A DNA stretch of 7,450 nucleotides from DASRHY01 sp046765875 (GCA_046765875.1 JBKPSJ010000017.1:1-7450), one strand, 5' to 3'; shown: positions 1-6,204, counted from the first letter of the stretch. Numbers and translations: made by a program. Notes: generated by a model not told the origin, from the sequence alone.

Positions 1-1697
1 TGGAGCACCGGATCCAGCTGTACCGGCTCCGGCGTACCCACCAGGTGCCCACCGGCGAGGCCGACCTGCGCCGGCTCGGCCGGTCACTCGGTTTCACCAC
101 CGACCCGGTCGCCGAGCTCACCGCGGAGTGGAAGCGCCACGCCGTGGAGGTGCGCCGTCTGCACGAGAAGCTGTTCTACCGACCGCTGCTGGCGGCGGTG
201 GCGCGGATCCCCGGCGACGACGTACGACTCACTCCGGAGGCGGCACGGCAACGGCTCACCGCGCTCGGGTACGCCGACCCCGCGCAGGCGCTCCGCCAGA
301 TCGAGAAGCTGTCCAGGGGGGTGAGCCGACGGGCGGCATTGCAGCGCGCACTGCTGCCGGCGATGCTCGGCTGGTTCGCCGAGGCGCCCGACCCGGACGC
401 CGGGCTGCTGGCGTTCCGGCGGATCTCCGACACACTCGGCGCCACTCCCTGGTATCTGCGCCAGTTGCGCGACGAGACCGCCAGCGCCGAACGGCTCGCG
501 CACCTGCTCGGCTCCGGCCGGTACGCCGTCGACCTGCTCGAACGGGCGCCGGAGGCATGCGCGATGCTCGCCGACGATCGCGAACTCGTTCCGCGCGGAC
601 TCGGTCCGCTGATGGCCGAGATGTCTGCTGCCAGCGGGCGCAACGACGACCCGGACGGCGCTGTGGCCGCGATCCGGGCGGTCCGGCGGCGAGAGTTGTT
701 CCGTACCGCCGCCGCGGACCTGGCCGGGCTGGCCGATGTCGAGGCCGTCTGCGAGTCGGTCAGCGACATCACGATCGCGACGACCGCCGCCACGCTGGAG
801 GTGGCGATCCGTGCCGCGGGCAAGGATCGCGACGTGCCGACCCGGATGGCGATCGTCGCGATGGGCCGGTTCGGCGGCCACGAGCTCGGCTATGGCAGCG
901 ATGCCGACGTGATGTTCGTGCACGACCCGGTACCTGGGGCGGAGGAGAGGGCCGCGACCGACTTCGCGATGCACGTCGCTGGGGAGATACGCCGCCTGCT
1001 GGCCCAGCCCGGAGCCGATCCAGCCCTGCAGGTGGACGCGGATCTGCGTCCCGAGGGCCGACAGGGACCGCTGGTGCGGACGCTGGCGTCATACCGATCG
1101 TACTACGCGCGCTGGTCGGCGACCTGGGAGGCGCAGGCGCTGCTGCGAGCGGATCCGCTGATCGGCGACCCGGAGCTGAACCGGTCGTTCACCGCGCTGA
1201 TCGACCCGTTGCGCTATCCCGGCGGCGGCATCCCCGCCGATGAGGTGACCGAGATCCGCCGGATCAAGGCCAGGGTGGACGCCGAACGGATCCCGCGTGG
1301 TGCCGACCCGGCCACGCACACCAAGCTCGGCCGGGGTGGGCTGGCCGACATCGAGTGGACCGTCCAGTTGCTCCAGTTGCGGTCGGCGTACGAAATCGAG
1401 GGGCTGCGCACCACCCGTACGCTCGCCGCGCTGCGGGCCGCGGTCGAGGCAGGAGTGGTGGATGCGCGTGACGGCGACGCGCTCGCGCTGGCCTGGCGGA
1501 TCGCGACCCGGGTCCGGAACGCGGTCATGCTGGTCCGCGGCCGCCCCGGCGACACGCCGCCGCGGGACCCGCGCGAGTACGCGGCGGTGGCGCAGCTGTG
1601 CGGGTACGAGGCCGGCCAGGCAGGCCGGTTCGACGACGACTACCGCCGGATCACCCGCCGCGCCCGCGCCGTCGTCGACCGCCTGTTCTGGGAGTAG
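1..1697 (+). CDS. glnE: Glutamine synthetase adenylyltransferase/deadenylylase, 5'-truncated by window edge
   Basis: GlnE attaches AMP to, and removes it from, glutamine synthetase, and so sets nitrogen assimilation in the cytoplasm. The frame is open from base 3 (Glu-His-Arg-Ile-Gln-Leu...), and the GTG at 45 is internal, so the true start lies outside the window. About 564 residues are visible, against roughly 950-1000 for the family, so the N-terminal deadenylylase domain is largely missing. The visible part holds the C-terminal adenylyltransferase domain. Its nucleotidyltransferase signature GHELGYGSDADVMF lies around 876-917, with Ser-Asp-x-Asp as metal ligands. VDADLRPEGRQGPL follows at 1032-1073, then the SYRSYYARWSATWEAQALL block. 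A GlnD-type helical segment includes KLGRGGLADIEWTVQLLQL from about 1323. All recognised motifs look intact. The TAG stop at 1695-1697 directly abuts the convergent neighbour's stop. Identification is from family motifs and is secure. Confidence 0.96.
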   Translation, partial: EHRIQLYRLRRTHQVPTGEADLRRLGRSLGFTTDPVAELTAEWKRHAVEVRRLHEKLFYRPLLAAVARIPGDDVRLTPEAARQRLTALGYADPAQALRQIEKLSRGVSRRAALQRALLPAMLGWFAEAPDPDAGLLAFRRISDTLGATPWYLRQLRDETASAERLAHLLGSGRYAVDLLERAPEACAMLADDRELVPRGLGPLMAEMSAASGRNDDPDGAVAAIRAVRRRELFRTAAADLAGLADVEAVCESVSDITIATTAATLEVAIRAAGKDRDVPTRMAIVAMGRFGGHELGYGSDADVMFVHDPVPGAEERAATDFAMHVAGEIRRLLAQPGADPALQVDADLRPEGRQGPLVRTLASYRSYYARWSATWEAQALLRADPLIGDPELNRSFTALIDPLRYPGGGIPADEVTEIRRIKARVDAERIPRGADPATHTKLGRGGLADIEWTVQLLQLRSAYEIEGLRTTRTLAALRAAVEAGVVDARDGDALALAWRIATRVRNAVMLVRGRPGDTPPRDPREYAAVAQLCGYEAGQAGRFDDDYRRITRRARAVVDRLFWE

Positions 1698-2342
1698 TCA
1701 ATTGGCACCGGGCGTGATCCGGATCGCCGATGCCGAGACCGGTACGGCCCGGATCGCCGCGACCAGCCGGAGTTCGCGGCGCAACAGCGCGATCTCCATC
1801 GTCAGCCGTTCCGCGGCGGACCGGGCGGCGAGCAGGCCCTGCCGTTCGGCAAGGCTGAGACGGAGCCGGCCCGCGATCTCGTACGAGAGCCGCAATGCGT
1901 CGTCCGGCAGGAACTGCTCGGGCTGGTCACCGGCGATCCGGGTCAGCAGAGCGGCGTACATGTCCATCATCCGGCTCGCGGTCTGCACCGTCTCCGCGGC
2001 GACTTCGCCGTCGATCTCCTCGAGCCACTCGACCTCGCCCTGCAGGTACGGCCGGCTGTCCGGGTCGAGCGATTCGATCCGGAACCGGCGGCTGCCGACC
2101 GTCAGCAGGTCGCTGCGTCCGTCGGGATAGGGCTGCCTGGTCATGATCTCGGCGATCGTGCCGATCTCGGCGACCGGCGCCCGGCCGGTACCGACGGCGA
2201 CGATGCCGAACGAGCGGCGGCCATTGCTCGCGGTGACGTCCGCGACCAGCGTGCGGTATCGGGGCTCGAAGATGTGCAGCGGCAGCGGGCGACCCGGCAA
2301 CAGCACCACGTCCAGCGGAAACAGCGGCACGGTCTCGGGCAC
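1698..2342 (-). CDS. Stand-alone Lon substrate-binding (LON N-terminal) domain protein
   Basis: The 214-residue protein matches the single-domain LON-SB family, which resembles the N-terminal substrate-recognition domain of Lon protease but carries no AAA+ or Ser-Lys protease part. The N-terminus PLFPLDVVLLPG (residues 6-17) followed by LHIFEPRYR (22-30) is the hallmark. The C-terminal half is helical and charged, as in the family, and the length is near the usual 200-230. It is probably cytosolic; its function is unknown, perhaps protein binding. The start is GTG at 2342-2340. It is fixed by an in-frame TGA two codons upstream, and a GGGAG lies 10 bases upstream. It is divergent from the leader peptide/ABC operon and convergent with glnE at zero spacing, so no dedicated terminator fits between them. 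Domain assignment is firm; the cellular role is not known. Confidence 0.9.
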   Translation of the reverse strand: MPETVPLFPLDVVLLPGRPLPLHIFEPRYRTLVADVTASNGRRSFGIVAVGTGRAPVAEIGTIAEIMTRQPYPDGRSDLLTVGSRRFRIESLDPDSRPYLQGEVEWLEEIDGEVAAETVQTASRMMDMYAALLTRIAGDQPEQFLPDDALRLSYEIAGRLRLSLAERQGLLAARSAAERLTMEIALLRRELRLVAAIRAVPVSASAIRITPGAN

Positions 2343-2378
2343 ACCTCAGTGTCTCCCGAATCGCGATTGACCGTCTCG

Positions 2379-2384
2379 TATCCT
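2379..2384 (+). promoter_or_regulatory. Candidate -10 element (TATCCT) for the leader peptide/ABC operon
   Basis: TATCCT fits the actinobacterial TAnnnT -10 pattern. It lies 44 bases before the leader ATG, so a transcript starting near 2391 would carry the palindrome at its 5' end. There is no good -35 at 16-18 bases; the nearby TTGACC at 2367-2372 is too close. A competing -10, TAGAGT at 2422-2427, would put transcription start near 2434, downstream of the ATG, and force the leader to begin at the GTG at 2459. The sequence alone does not decide between them. Confidence 0.25.
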
Positions 2385-2389
2385 GATAT

Positions 2390-2415
2390 CCGACCAAATC
2401 GGTCGACTTTGTCGG
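2390..2415. promoter_or_regulatory. Imperfect palindrome, candidate operator in the divergent control region
   Basis: This 26-base stretch is close to its own reverse complement: 10 of 13 position pairs match, with outer arms CCGAC and GTCGG and symmetrical AA/TT and TCG/CGA inner elements. A nested perfect repeat, CGACC-aaatc-GGTCG, occupies 2391-2405. The element lies between the GTG of the Lon-domain gene (2342) and the leader peptide ATG (2429). The sequence around it is clearly less GC-rich than the neighbouring coding DNA. It could bind a dimeric repressor or activator controlling one or both divergent units. The binding protein is not identifiable from sequence alone. A short RNA hairpin is an alternative reading. 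Confidence 0.45.
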
Positions 2416-2428
2416 CTTTCATAGAGTC

Positions 2429-2515
2429 ATGCAGGTCACCGCCAACGGTCCCGCCGACGTGCTCATCCGCCGTCGGCATGTGGACCTGCTGCGGGTCAAC
2501 TCCGCTTCCTGTTGA
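2429..2515 (+). CDS. Short leader peptide (28 aa) with RRRHVDLLRV core and C-terminal Cys
   Basis: ATG at 2429 opens a 28-codon frame ending in TGA at 2513-2515. Its C-terminal part reads RRRHVDLLRVNSASC, with Cys as the last codon before the stop. From memory, many actinobacterial genomes carry 'putative leader peptides' of about 20-30 residues with the same RRHVDLxRxxSAxC pattern, commonly upstream of sulfur-assimilation genes and transporters. The match covers charged, aromatic and cysteine positions, which makes chance unlikely. An internal GTG at 2459 gives an 18-residue alternative start (Met-Leu-Ile-Arg-Arg-Arg). Neither start has a strong Shine-Dalgarno; only a weak GAG lies just before the ATG. 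It sits 88 bases before the importer lipoprotein gene and just before GC-rich inverted repeats. The likely role is a cis-acting attenuator sensing cysteine (charged Cys-tRNA) rather than a working peptide. That mechanism is inferred. Confidence 0.65.
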   Translation: MQVTANGPADVLIRRRHVDLLRVNSASC

Positions 2516-2523
2516 CCGTCCCG

Positions 2524-2559
2524 CCGGCGGCGCGAGCCGGACGTAGCAGCGCGCCCCGG
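2524..2559 (+). promoter_or_regulatory. Alternative RNA hairpins, possible attenuator
   Basis: Two mutually exclusive stems can be drawn just downstream of the leader-peptide stop. The short one pairs CCGGC (2524-2528) with GCCGG (2536-2540) around a 7-base loop. The longer one pairs CCGG-c-GGCGCG (2524-2534, one bulged C) with CGCGCCCCGG (2550-2559), giving ten base pairs and a 15-base loop. They share the 5' arm, which begins only 8 bases after the leader stop, so a ribosome held at the last codons would cover or disturb it. No U-run follows, so any termination would be Rho-dependent or structural, or the effect could be on translation. The stems are seen directly; the regulatory role is inferred. 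Confidence 0.4.
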
Positions 2560-2603
2560 AGACGTTCCCGACAGATCGCCGAGCCTGCCCGAGAGGTTTC
2601 CCT

Positions 2604-3668
2604 GTGAGCATCCGCCGTACCGTCGCCACGCTGTCCGCCGTTGTCCTGGCAGCGGGGCTGGCCGCCTGCTCGCGCGCCGACCGCGACCCTGAGCCCGCCA
2701 GCGCGAACGCCGACAAGGGCCCTGCCGCGCGACTGCGGCTGGGGTACTTCCCGAATGTCACGCACGCTGCGGCCCTGATCGGCCTGGACAAGGGGTTGTA
2801 CGCCAAGGAGCTCGGCACCGGCACCAAGCTGGTGCCGACCAAGTTCAATGCCGGACCCGAGGCCGTCGGTGCGCTGCTCGGCGGTTCGCTGGACGCGTCG
2901 TTCATCGGCTCCGGGCCGGCGATCAACGCGTACGCCAGGTCGAACGGCGAGGCGGTCCGGCTGATCGCCGGCGCCACCAGCGGCGGTGCCCAGCTCGTCG
3001 TTCGCCCCGGTATCGCCAAGCCCGCCGACCTGGCCGGCAAGACCGTGGTGACGCCGCAGCTGGGAAACACCCAGGACGTGTCGCTGAAGAAGTGGCTGTC
3101 GCAACGGGGTCTGACCGGCAAGGTCAAGGTCACGAACCTGGAGAACGCGCAGACCCTGGACGCGTTCAAGCAGGGCAAGGTCGACGCGGCGTGGCTGCCC
3201 GAACCGTGGTCGTCGCGGCTGGTATTGGAAGCGGGCGCGAAGGTGCTGGTGGACGAGGCCAAGCTGTGGCCTGGCGGGCGGTTCCCGACCACGGTGCTGA
3301 TCGTGCGGACCGCGTTCCTGCAGGAGCACCCGCAGACCGTCCGGGCGCTGCTCAAGGGCCTGGTCGCCTCCACCGACTTCGCCGCCGCCGACCCGGCCGC
3401 CGCCAAGGCCGCCGTCAACGCCCAGCTCGAGGAACTCACCGGCAAGTCGCTCAAGCCGGCGGTCATCGACCGCGCGTTCGCGAACATCACGCTCACCGTG
3501 GACCCGGTCGCCTCGACGTTCCCTCAGCTCGCCAAGGACGCGGTCACGGCCGGCGTGGCCAAGCAGCCCGCGGACGTGGCCGGGTTCGCCGACCTCGGCG
3601 CCCTCAACGACGTGCTCGCCCAGGCCGGCAAGCCGGCCGTCGACGCAGCCGGACTGGACCGGAAGTGA
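2604..3668 (+). CDS. ABC importer substrate-binding lipoprotein, sulfonate/nitrate/taurine (SsuA/TauA) family
   Basis: The 354-residue precursor starts with Arg-Arg, a hydrophobic stretch and the lipobox Leu-Ala-Ala-Cys (Cys22). It is therefore an exported lipoprotein anchored outside the membrane that captures substrate for the permease encoded downstream. The mature part is an NMT1/SsuA-like periplasmic-binding fold: LRLGYFPNVTHAAALIG (44-60), a substrate-loop region FIGSGPAINAY (100-110), GNTQDVSLKKWL (154-165) and the second-lobe motif WLPEPW (197-202). The length is typical. The GTG start at 2604 is supported by GAGAGG at 2591-2596 with 7-base spacing and by the signal peptide beginning right there. 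The gene is the first structural gene of the operon, 88 bases after the leader peptide and 7 bases before the ATPase. Family relatives bind aliphatic sulfonates, taurine, nitrate or thiamine precursors. The cysteine-type leader favours an organosulfur compound, but the ligand cannot be read from sequence. Confidence 0.93.
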   Translation: MSIRRTVATLSAVVLAAGLAACSRADRDPEPASANADKGPAARLRLGYFPNVTHAAALIGLDKGLYAKELGTGTKLVPTKFNAGPEAVGALLGGSLDASFIGSGPAINAYARSNGEAVRLIAGATSGGAQLVVRPGIAKPADLAGKTVVTPQLGNTQDVSLKKWLSQRGLTGKVKVTNLENAQTLDAFKQGKVDAAWLPEPWSSRLVLEAGAKVLVDEAKLWPGGRFPTTVLIVRTAFLQEHPQTVRALLKGLVASTDFAAADPAAAKAAVNAQLEELTGKSLKPAVIDRAFANITLTVDPVASTFPQLAKDAVTAGVAKQPADVAGFADLGALNDVLAQAGKPAVDAAGLDRK

Positions 3669-3675
3669 GATCGAG

Positions 3676-4491
3676 ATGACGGTGACACTCGACGCGCCCA
3701 AGACTCCCGCGGCCATCTCCCATCCGTCCGGCGGCGCCGCCGTCCGGCTGAGCGGCGTCGGCAAGAGCTTCGGCCAGGGCGCGCAGGCCGTAGCCGCGCT
3801 GGACGGGGTCGACCTCGCGGTCGCGCCCGGGGAGTTCGTCTGCCTGCTCGGCGCCTCCGGTTGCGGCAAGACCACGCTGCTGAACCTGGTCGCCGGACTG
3901 GATGCTCCGACGGCCGGCCGGATCCAGCTGACCACCGGTCGCCCGGCGGTGGTGTTCCAGGAGGCGGCGCTGATGCCGTGGCTGACCGCGGCCGGCAACG
4001 TCGAGCTCGCGCTGCGCCTGGCCGGTGCATCGCGGTCGGTACGCCGTGCCCGCACAGCCGAACTGCTCGAGCTGGTACGGCTCGGTGGCGCCGGCGACAA
4101 GCGACCGCACGAGCTGTCCGGCGGGATGCGGCAACGGGTCGCGCTTGCCCGGGCGCTGGCCTCGGCGACGTATGACAGCTCCGACGCTGCACACTCGCTG
4201 ATCCTGATGGACGAACCGTTCTCGGCGCTCGACGCGATCACCCGCGACGTGTTGCAGGCCGAGTTGAGCCGGATCTGGCGAGCCACCGGCGCGGCGGTGC
4301 TGTTCGTGACCCACGACGTCCGCGAGGCGGTCCGGCTCGGCCAGCGGGTGGTGCTGCTGTCGTCGCGGCCCGGCCGGGTCGTCCAGCAGTGGGACGTGGA
4401 CGGCCTGTCCGGCCTGGACGAGCTCGCCGTCGTCGACGAGGTCAACGTCCGGCTCCGGGAGGTGATCAGCAGCCATGCCCGCACGAACTGA
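3676..4491 (+). CDS. ABC importer ATP-binding subunit (SsuB/TauB-like)
   Basis: This 271-residue cytosolic ATPase drives the importer. All motor motifs are present: Walker A GASGCGKT (59-66), Q-loop Gln95 in VVFQE, signature LSGGMRQR (147-154), Walker B LILMDEP (175-181), D-loop SALD (183-186) and switch His213. VFQEAALMPWLT after the A-loop region is typical of the nitrate/sulfonate/taurine subfamily. One oddity is the stretch between signature and Walker B (SATYDSSDAAHS, about 163-174), which is some 7-8 residues longer than in most relatives. It lies on the domain surface and leaves the catalytic residues intact. ATG at 3676 follows the lipoprotein stop by 7 bases, with only a weak purine-rich site upstream, so translational coupling is likely. 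The gene end overlaps the permease start by 17 bases. The substrate is unproven, as for the lipoprotein. Confidence 0.93.
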   Translation: MTVTLDAPKTPAAISHPSGGAAVRLSGVGKSFGQGAQAVAALDGVDLAVAPGEFVCLLGASGCGKTTLLNLVAGLDAPTAGRIQLTTGRPAVVFQEAALMPWLTAAGNVELALRLAGASRSVRRARTAELLELVRLGGAGDKRPHELSGGMRQRVALARALASATYDSSDAAHSLILMDEPFSALDAITRDVLQAELSRIWRATGAAVLFVTHDVREAVRLGQRVVLLSSRPGRVVQQWDVDGLSGLDELAVVDEVNVRLREVISSHARTN

Positions 4492-5389
4492 CCAGCCCGT
4501 GCTGGACCGGCGCACCGCCGGTGACGCCGCGTCGGTCGGCGCCGGTCTGGACGCGCTCGACGCACCACCGTCCGCGGTACGCCGTACGGCCGGCGGGCGG
4601 GTCCGGCGGATCGCGGCGGTCGCATTGCCACCGGTGCTCGCGATCGGGATCGGCATCGCCGTCTGGCAGGTGTTGTGGGCGGCCGCGTTCTGGCCGGAGT
4701 ACCAATTGCCGTCGCCGGCGGCCGTCGGGTCGCATGTCGTCGAGTCCGTCCAGGACGGCAAATTGTTCGGCTGGTTCTGGACGTCGGTGCACCGGGCCTT
4801 CATCGGGTTCGGCATCTCGCTGCTGGTCGCGGTGCCGCTCGGACTGGCGATGGCCAACGTCAAGGTGGTCCGGCGCGCGATCGGGCCGCTGGTGTCCGGT
4901 CTGCAGAGCCTGCCGTCCGTGGCGTGGGTACCGGCCGCGATCCTGTGGTTCGGGCTGACCGACTCGGCAATCTACTTCGTCGTCCTGCTCGGCGCCGTTC
5001 CGTCGATCGCGAACGGCCTGGTGTCCGGGATCGACCAGGTGCCGCCGATCCTGCCGCGGGTCGGCAAGGTGCTCGGTGCGGGCCGGCTGGCGACCGTGCG
5101 GCACATCCTGCTGCCGGCCGCGCTGCCTGGCTTCCTCGGCGGACTCAAGCAGGGCTGGGCGTTCTCGTGGCGGTCGCTGATGGCCGCCGAGCTCATCGCG
5201 ACCTCGCCGGAGCTGGGTGAGGGACTCGGTCAGGTCCTGCACAACGGCATGTCGCTGTCGGACCAGTCGCTGGTGTTCTTCGCGATCTTCCTGATCTTCC
5301 TGGTCGGTGTCGGGATCGAGCTGGCGGTCTTCCGGCCGCTGGAGCGTTCGGCCCTGCGGGCCCGCGGCCTGACGACTGCCTTGCCCTGA
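4475..5389 (+). CDS. ABC importer permease, SsuC/TauC-like (BPD transport family)
   Basis: The 304-residue inner-membrane subunit forms the translocation path, presumably as a homodimer. After a hydrophilic N-tail of about 45 residues, hydrophobic segments appear at roughly 47-71, 107-127, 140-160, 164-182, 225-243 and 265-287. The EAA loop that docks the ATPase is clear: GKVLGAGRLATVRHILLPAA (197-216), followed by LPGFLGGLKQGW. SLPSVAWVPAAILWFGL (145-161) is the characteristic central block of nitrate/sulfonate/taurine permeases. ATG at 4475 overlaps the ATPase gene by 17 bases, and GGGAGG at 4457-4462 lies 12 bases upstream. GTG at 4499 is a possible shorter start that would remove eight residues. 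The operon contains no monooxygenase, desulfonase or reductase gene, so the imported compound must be processed by enzymes encoded elsewhere. Confidence 0.93.
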   Translation: MPARTDQPVLDRRTAGDAASVGAGLDALDAPPSAVRRTAGGRVRRIAAVALPPVLAIGIGIAVWQVLWAAAFWPEYQLPSPAAVGSHVVESVQDGKLFGWFWTSVHRAFIGFGISLLVAVPLGLAMANVKVVRRAIGPLVSGLQSLPSVAWVPAAILWFGLTDSAIYFVVLLGAVPSIANGLVSGIDQVPPILPRVGKVLGAGRLATVRHILLPAALPGFLGGLKQGWAFSWRSLMAAELIATSPELGEGLGQVLHNGMSLSDQSLVFFAIFLIFLVGVGIELAVFRPLERSALRARGLTTALP

Positions 5390-5420
5390 GCCCGCGCTCG
5401 ATTACAGCCGAAACACGAAG

Positions 5421-5453
5421 GGGTGGCCGGAGCTGCTTAAGCTCCGGCCACCC
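5421..5453 (+). terminator. Perfect 14-bp hairpin after the ABC operon
   Basis: GGGTGGCCGGAGCT (5421-5434) and AGCTCCGGCCACCC (5440-5453) are exact reverse complements around the 5-base loop gctta. The stem starts 31 bases after the permease stop. No U-tract follows on the plus strand, which is common for actinobacterial hairpin terminators. It most likely ends the importer transcript and insulates the gene that begins at 5467. Since the stem ends only 13 bases before that start, it also overlaps where a -35 box would lie. Confidence 0.75.
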
Positions 5454-5454
5454 G

Positions 5455-5460
5455 TACTGT
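5455..5460 (+). promoter_or_regulatory. -10 element (TACTGT) for a probable leaderless transcript
   Basis: TACTGT matches TAnnnT and lies 6 bases before the GTG at 5467. This is the spacing expected when transcription starts at the first base of the start codon, a frequent arrangement in actinobacteria. It favours GTG 5467 over GTG 5470 or ATG 5479. The alternative is a conventional start at 5470 or 5479 using GGAGG at 5461-5465, but the spacing (4 or 13 bases) is poor for both. No convincing -35 is visible because that region is the terminator stem. Confidence 0.45.
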
Positions 5461-5466
5461 GGAGGG

Positions 5467-5883
5467 GTGGTGCGGTATATGCCCTTCCTGATCAGCCTGG
5501 CGCTGACCATCTACGCGCTGTTCTCGTGCATCCAGACCCCCGACGAGGAGGTCCCGTACCTGCCCAAACTGGTCTGGGTCATCCTGATCGTGCTGGTGCC
5601 GTTCGTGGGCCCGATCGCCTGGCTGTTCATGGTCTGGGCGTATCGGCAGCGGGCCGGTGGCGGCCAGCCACGCGGTCCCCGGCCGTCCGGCCCGCGGCCG
5701 CCGACCGGACCGCCGCGGTCGTCCGCACCCGACGACGATCCGGAGTTCCTGGCCTGGCTGGACCGCCAGCAGCGCCGCAAGTCACCGCCGAGGCCGCGAC
5801 CCGATCAGTCCGACGGTTCGACCGGCAAGGCCGGTGCCGACGGCAACGAAGATCCCGAGGACGGGCGCGGGGGAGTGGCTTAG
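5467..5883 (+). CDS. Small PLDc_N-type two-helix membrane protein
   Basis: The 138-residue protein starts MVRYMPFLI. It has a first membrane helix at about residues 4-20, a short loop CIQTPDEEVPYLPK (22-35) and a second helix at about 36-58 containing VLVPFVGPIAWL. This matches the PLDc_N (cardiolipin-synthase N-terminal-like) family of small actinobacterial membrane proteins. They share the membrane anchor of phospholipase-D-like synthases but lack the catalytic HKD domain. The remaining 80 residues are a Pro/Arg/Gly-rich, probably disordered cytosolic tail, with an acidic-aromatic patch DDDPEFLAWLDRQQRRK (95-111) that looks like a conserved short motif. Start choice: GTG 5467, because of the -10 spacing and the family-like N-terminus; 5470 and 5479 are possible. 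It is convergent with the whiB-like gene, 27 bases apart. Function is unknown. Confidence 0.85.
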   Translation: MVRYMPFLISLALTIYALFSCIQTPDEEVPYLPKLVWVILIVLVPFVGPIAWLFMVWAYRQRAGGGQPRGPRPSGPRPPTGPPRSSAPDDDPEFLAWLDRQQRRKSPPRPRPDQSDGSTGKAGADGNEDPEDGRGGVA

Positions 5884-5910
5884 TCCTGCTGCGGATCCTG
5901 CCTGGCTCGA

Positions 5911-6204
5911 TCAGGCGGACTGGCGCTGGGCGGTGACGGCGTAAGCGTCGCGCTCGGACTCCGTGGTGCCACCCCAGACGCCGTACGGTTCACCGACCTG
6001 GACCGCGTGCCGGCGGCACGCCTCCTGGACCGGGCAGGTTCCGCAGAGGGCCTTGGCGACGAGCTCACGGGCCCGTTTGCGACGGCCACGTTCCGACTCC
6101 GGTGAGAAGAACAAATCCGGATTGACGTCTCGGCAGGCGGCCTGGGACTGCCAGTCCCAGATCTGCATGAGCGGCGCGGGCAGGCGAGGGGTACCTCTAG
6201 ACAC
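5911..6204 (-). CDS. WhiB-family iron-sulfur transcriptional regulator, WhiB3/WhiD-like
   Basis: The 97-residue protein carries the four cysteines of the WhiB iron-sulfur cluster site, Cys24, Cys54, Cys57 and Cys63 (C-x29-C-x2-C-x5-C), and the turn GVWGG at 75-79. The context IWDWQSQAACR (15-25), the insert FFSPESERGRRKR (32-44) and EPYGVWGG resemble WhiB3 of mycobacteria and WhiD of Streptomyces more than WhiB1, WhiB2 or WhiB7. Such proteins bind the primary sigma factor and respond to oxygen, NO or redox state to regulate development and lipid or redox metabolism. The C-terminus after GVWGG is short and not strongly basic. The GTG start at 6204-6202 is backed by a near-perfect AAGGAGG (6216-6210), 5 bases upstream. 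It is divergent from the MerR-type gene, with a shared control region. Family assignment is secure; the subclass is moderately so. Confidence 0.94.
   Translation of the reverse strand: MSRGTPRLPAPLMQIWDWQSQAACRDVNPDLFFSPESERGRRKRARELVAKALCGTCPVQEACRRHAVQVGEPYGVWGGTTESERDAYAVTAQRQSA

Noticed and set aside
84..974. A 296-codon minus-strand frame opposite glnE
   Set aside because: It is His/Arg/Gly-rich with no recognisable domain, and it is fully overlapped by conserved glnE motifs on the plus strand.
2274..2546. A 90-codon plus-strand frame through the control region
   Set aside because: Its composition is not protein-like, and it runs out of frame through both the Lon-domain gene start and the much better supported leader peptide.
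2496..4631. A 711-codon minus-strand open frame opposite the importer genes, and similar long frames at 2141-3496 and 3604-4863
   Set aside because: These are low-complexity Arg/Pro/Gly/Ser-rich translations caused by high GC. They have no family motif and lie opposite genes with complete ABC motifs.
5900..5916. Small inverted repeat GCCTG/CAGGC between the PLDc_N-type gene and the whiB-like gene
   Set aside because: It is only 5 bp with a 7-base loop and no U-tract, too weak to call a terminator in this GC context.
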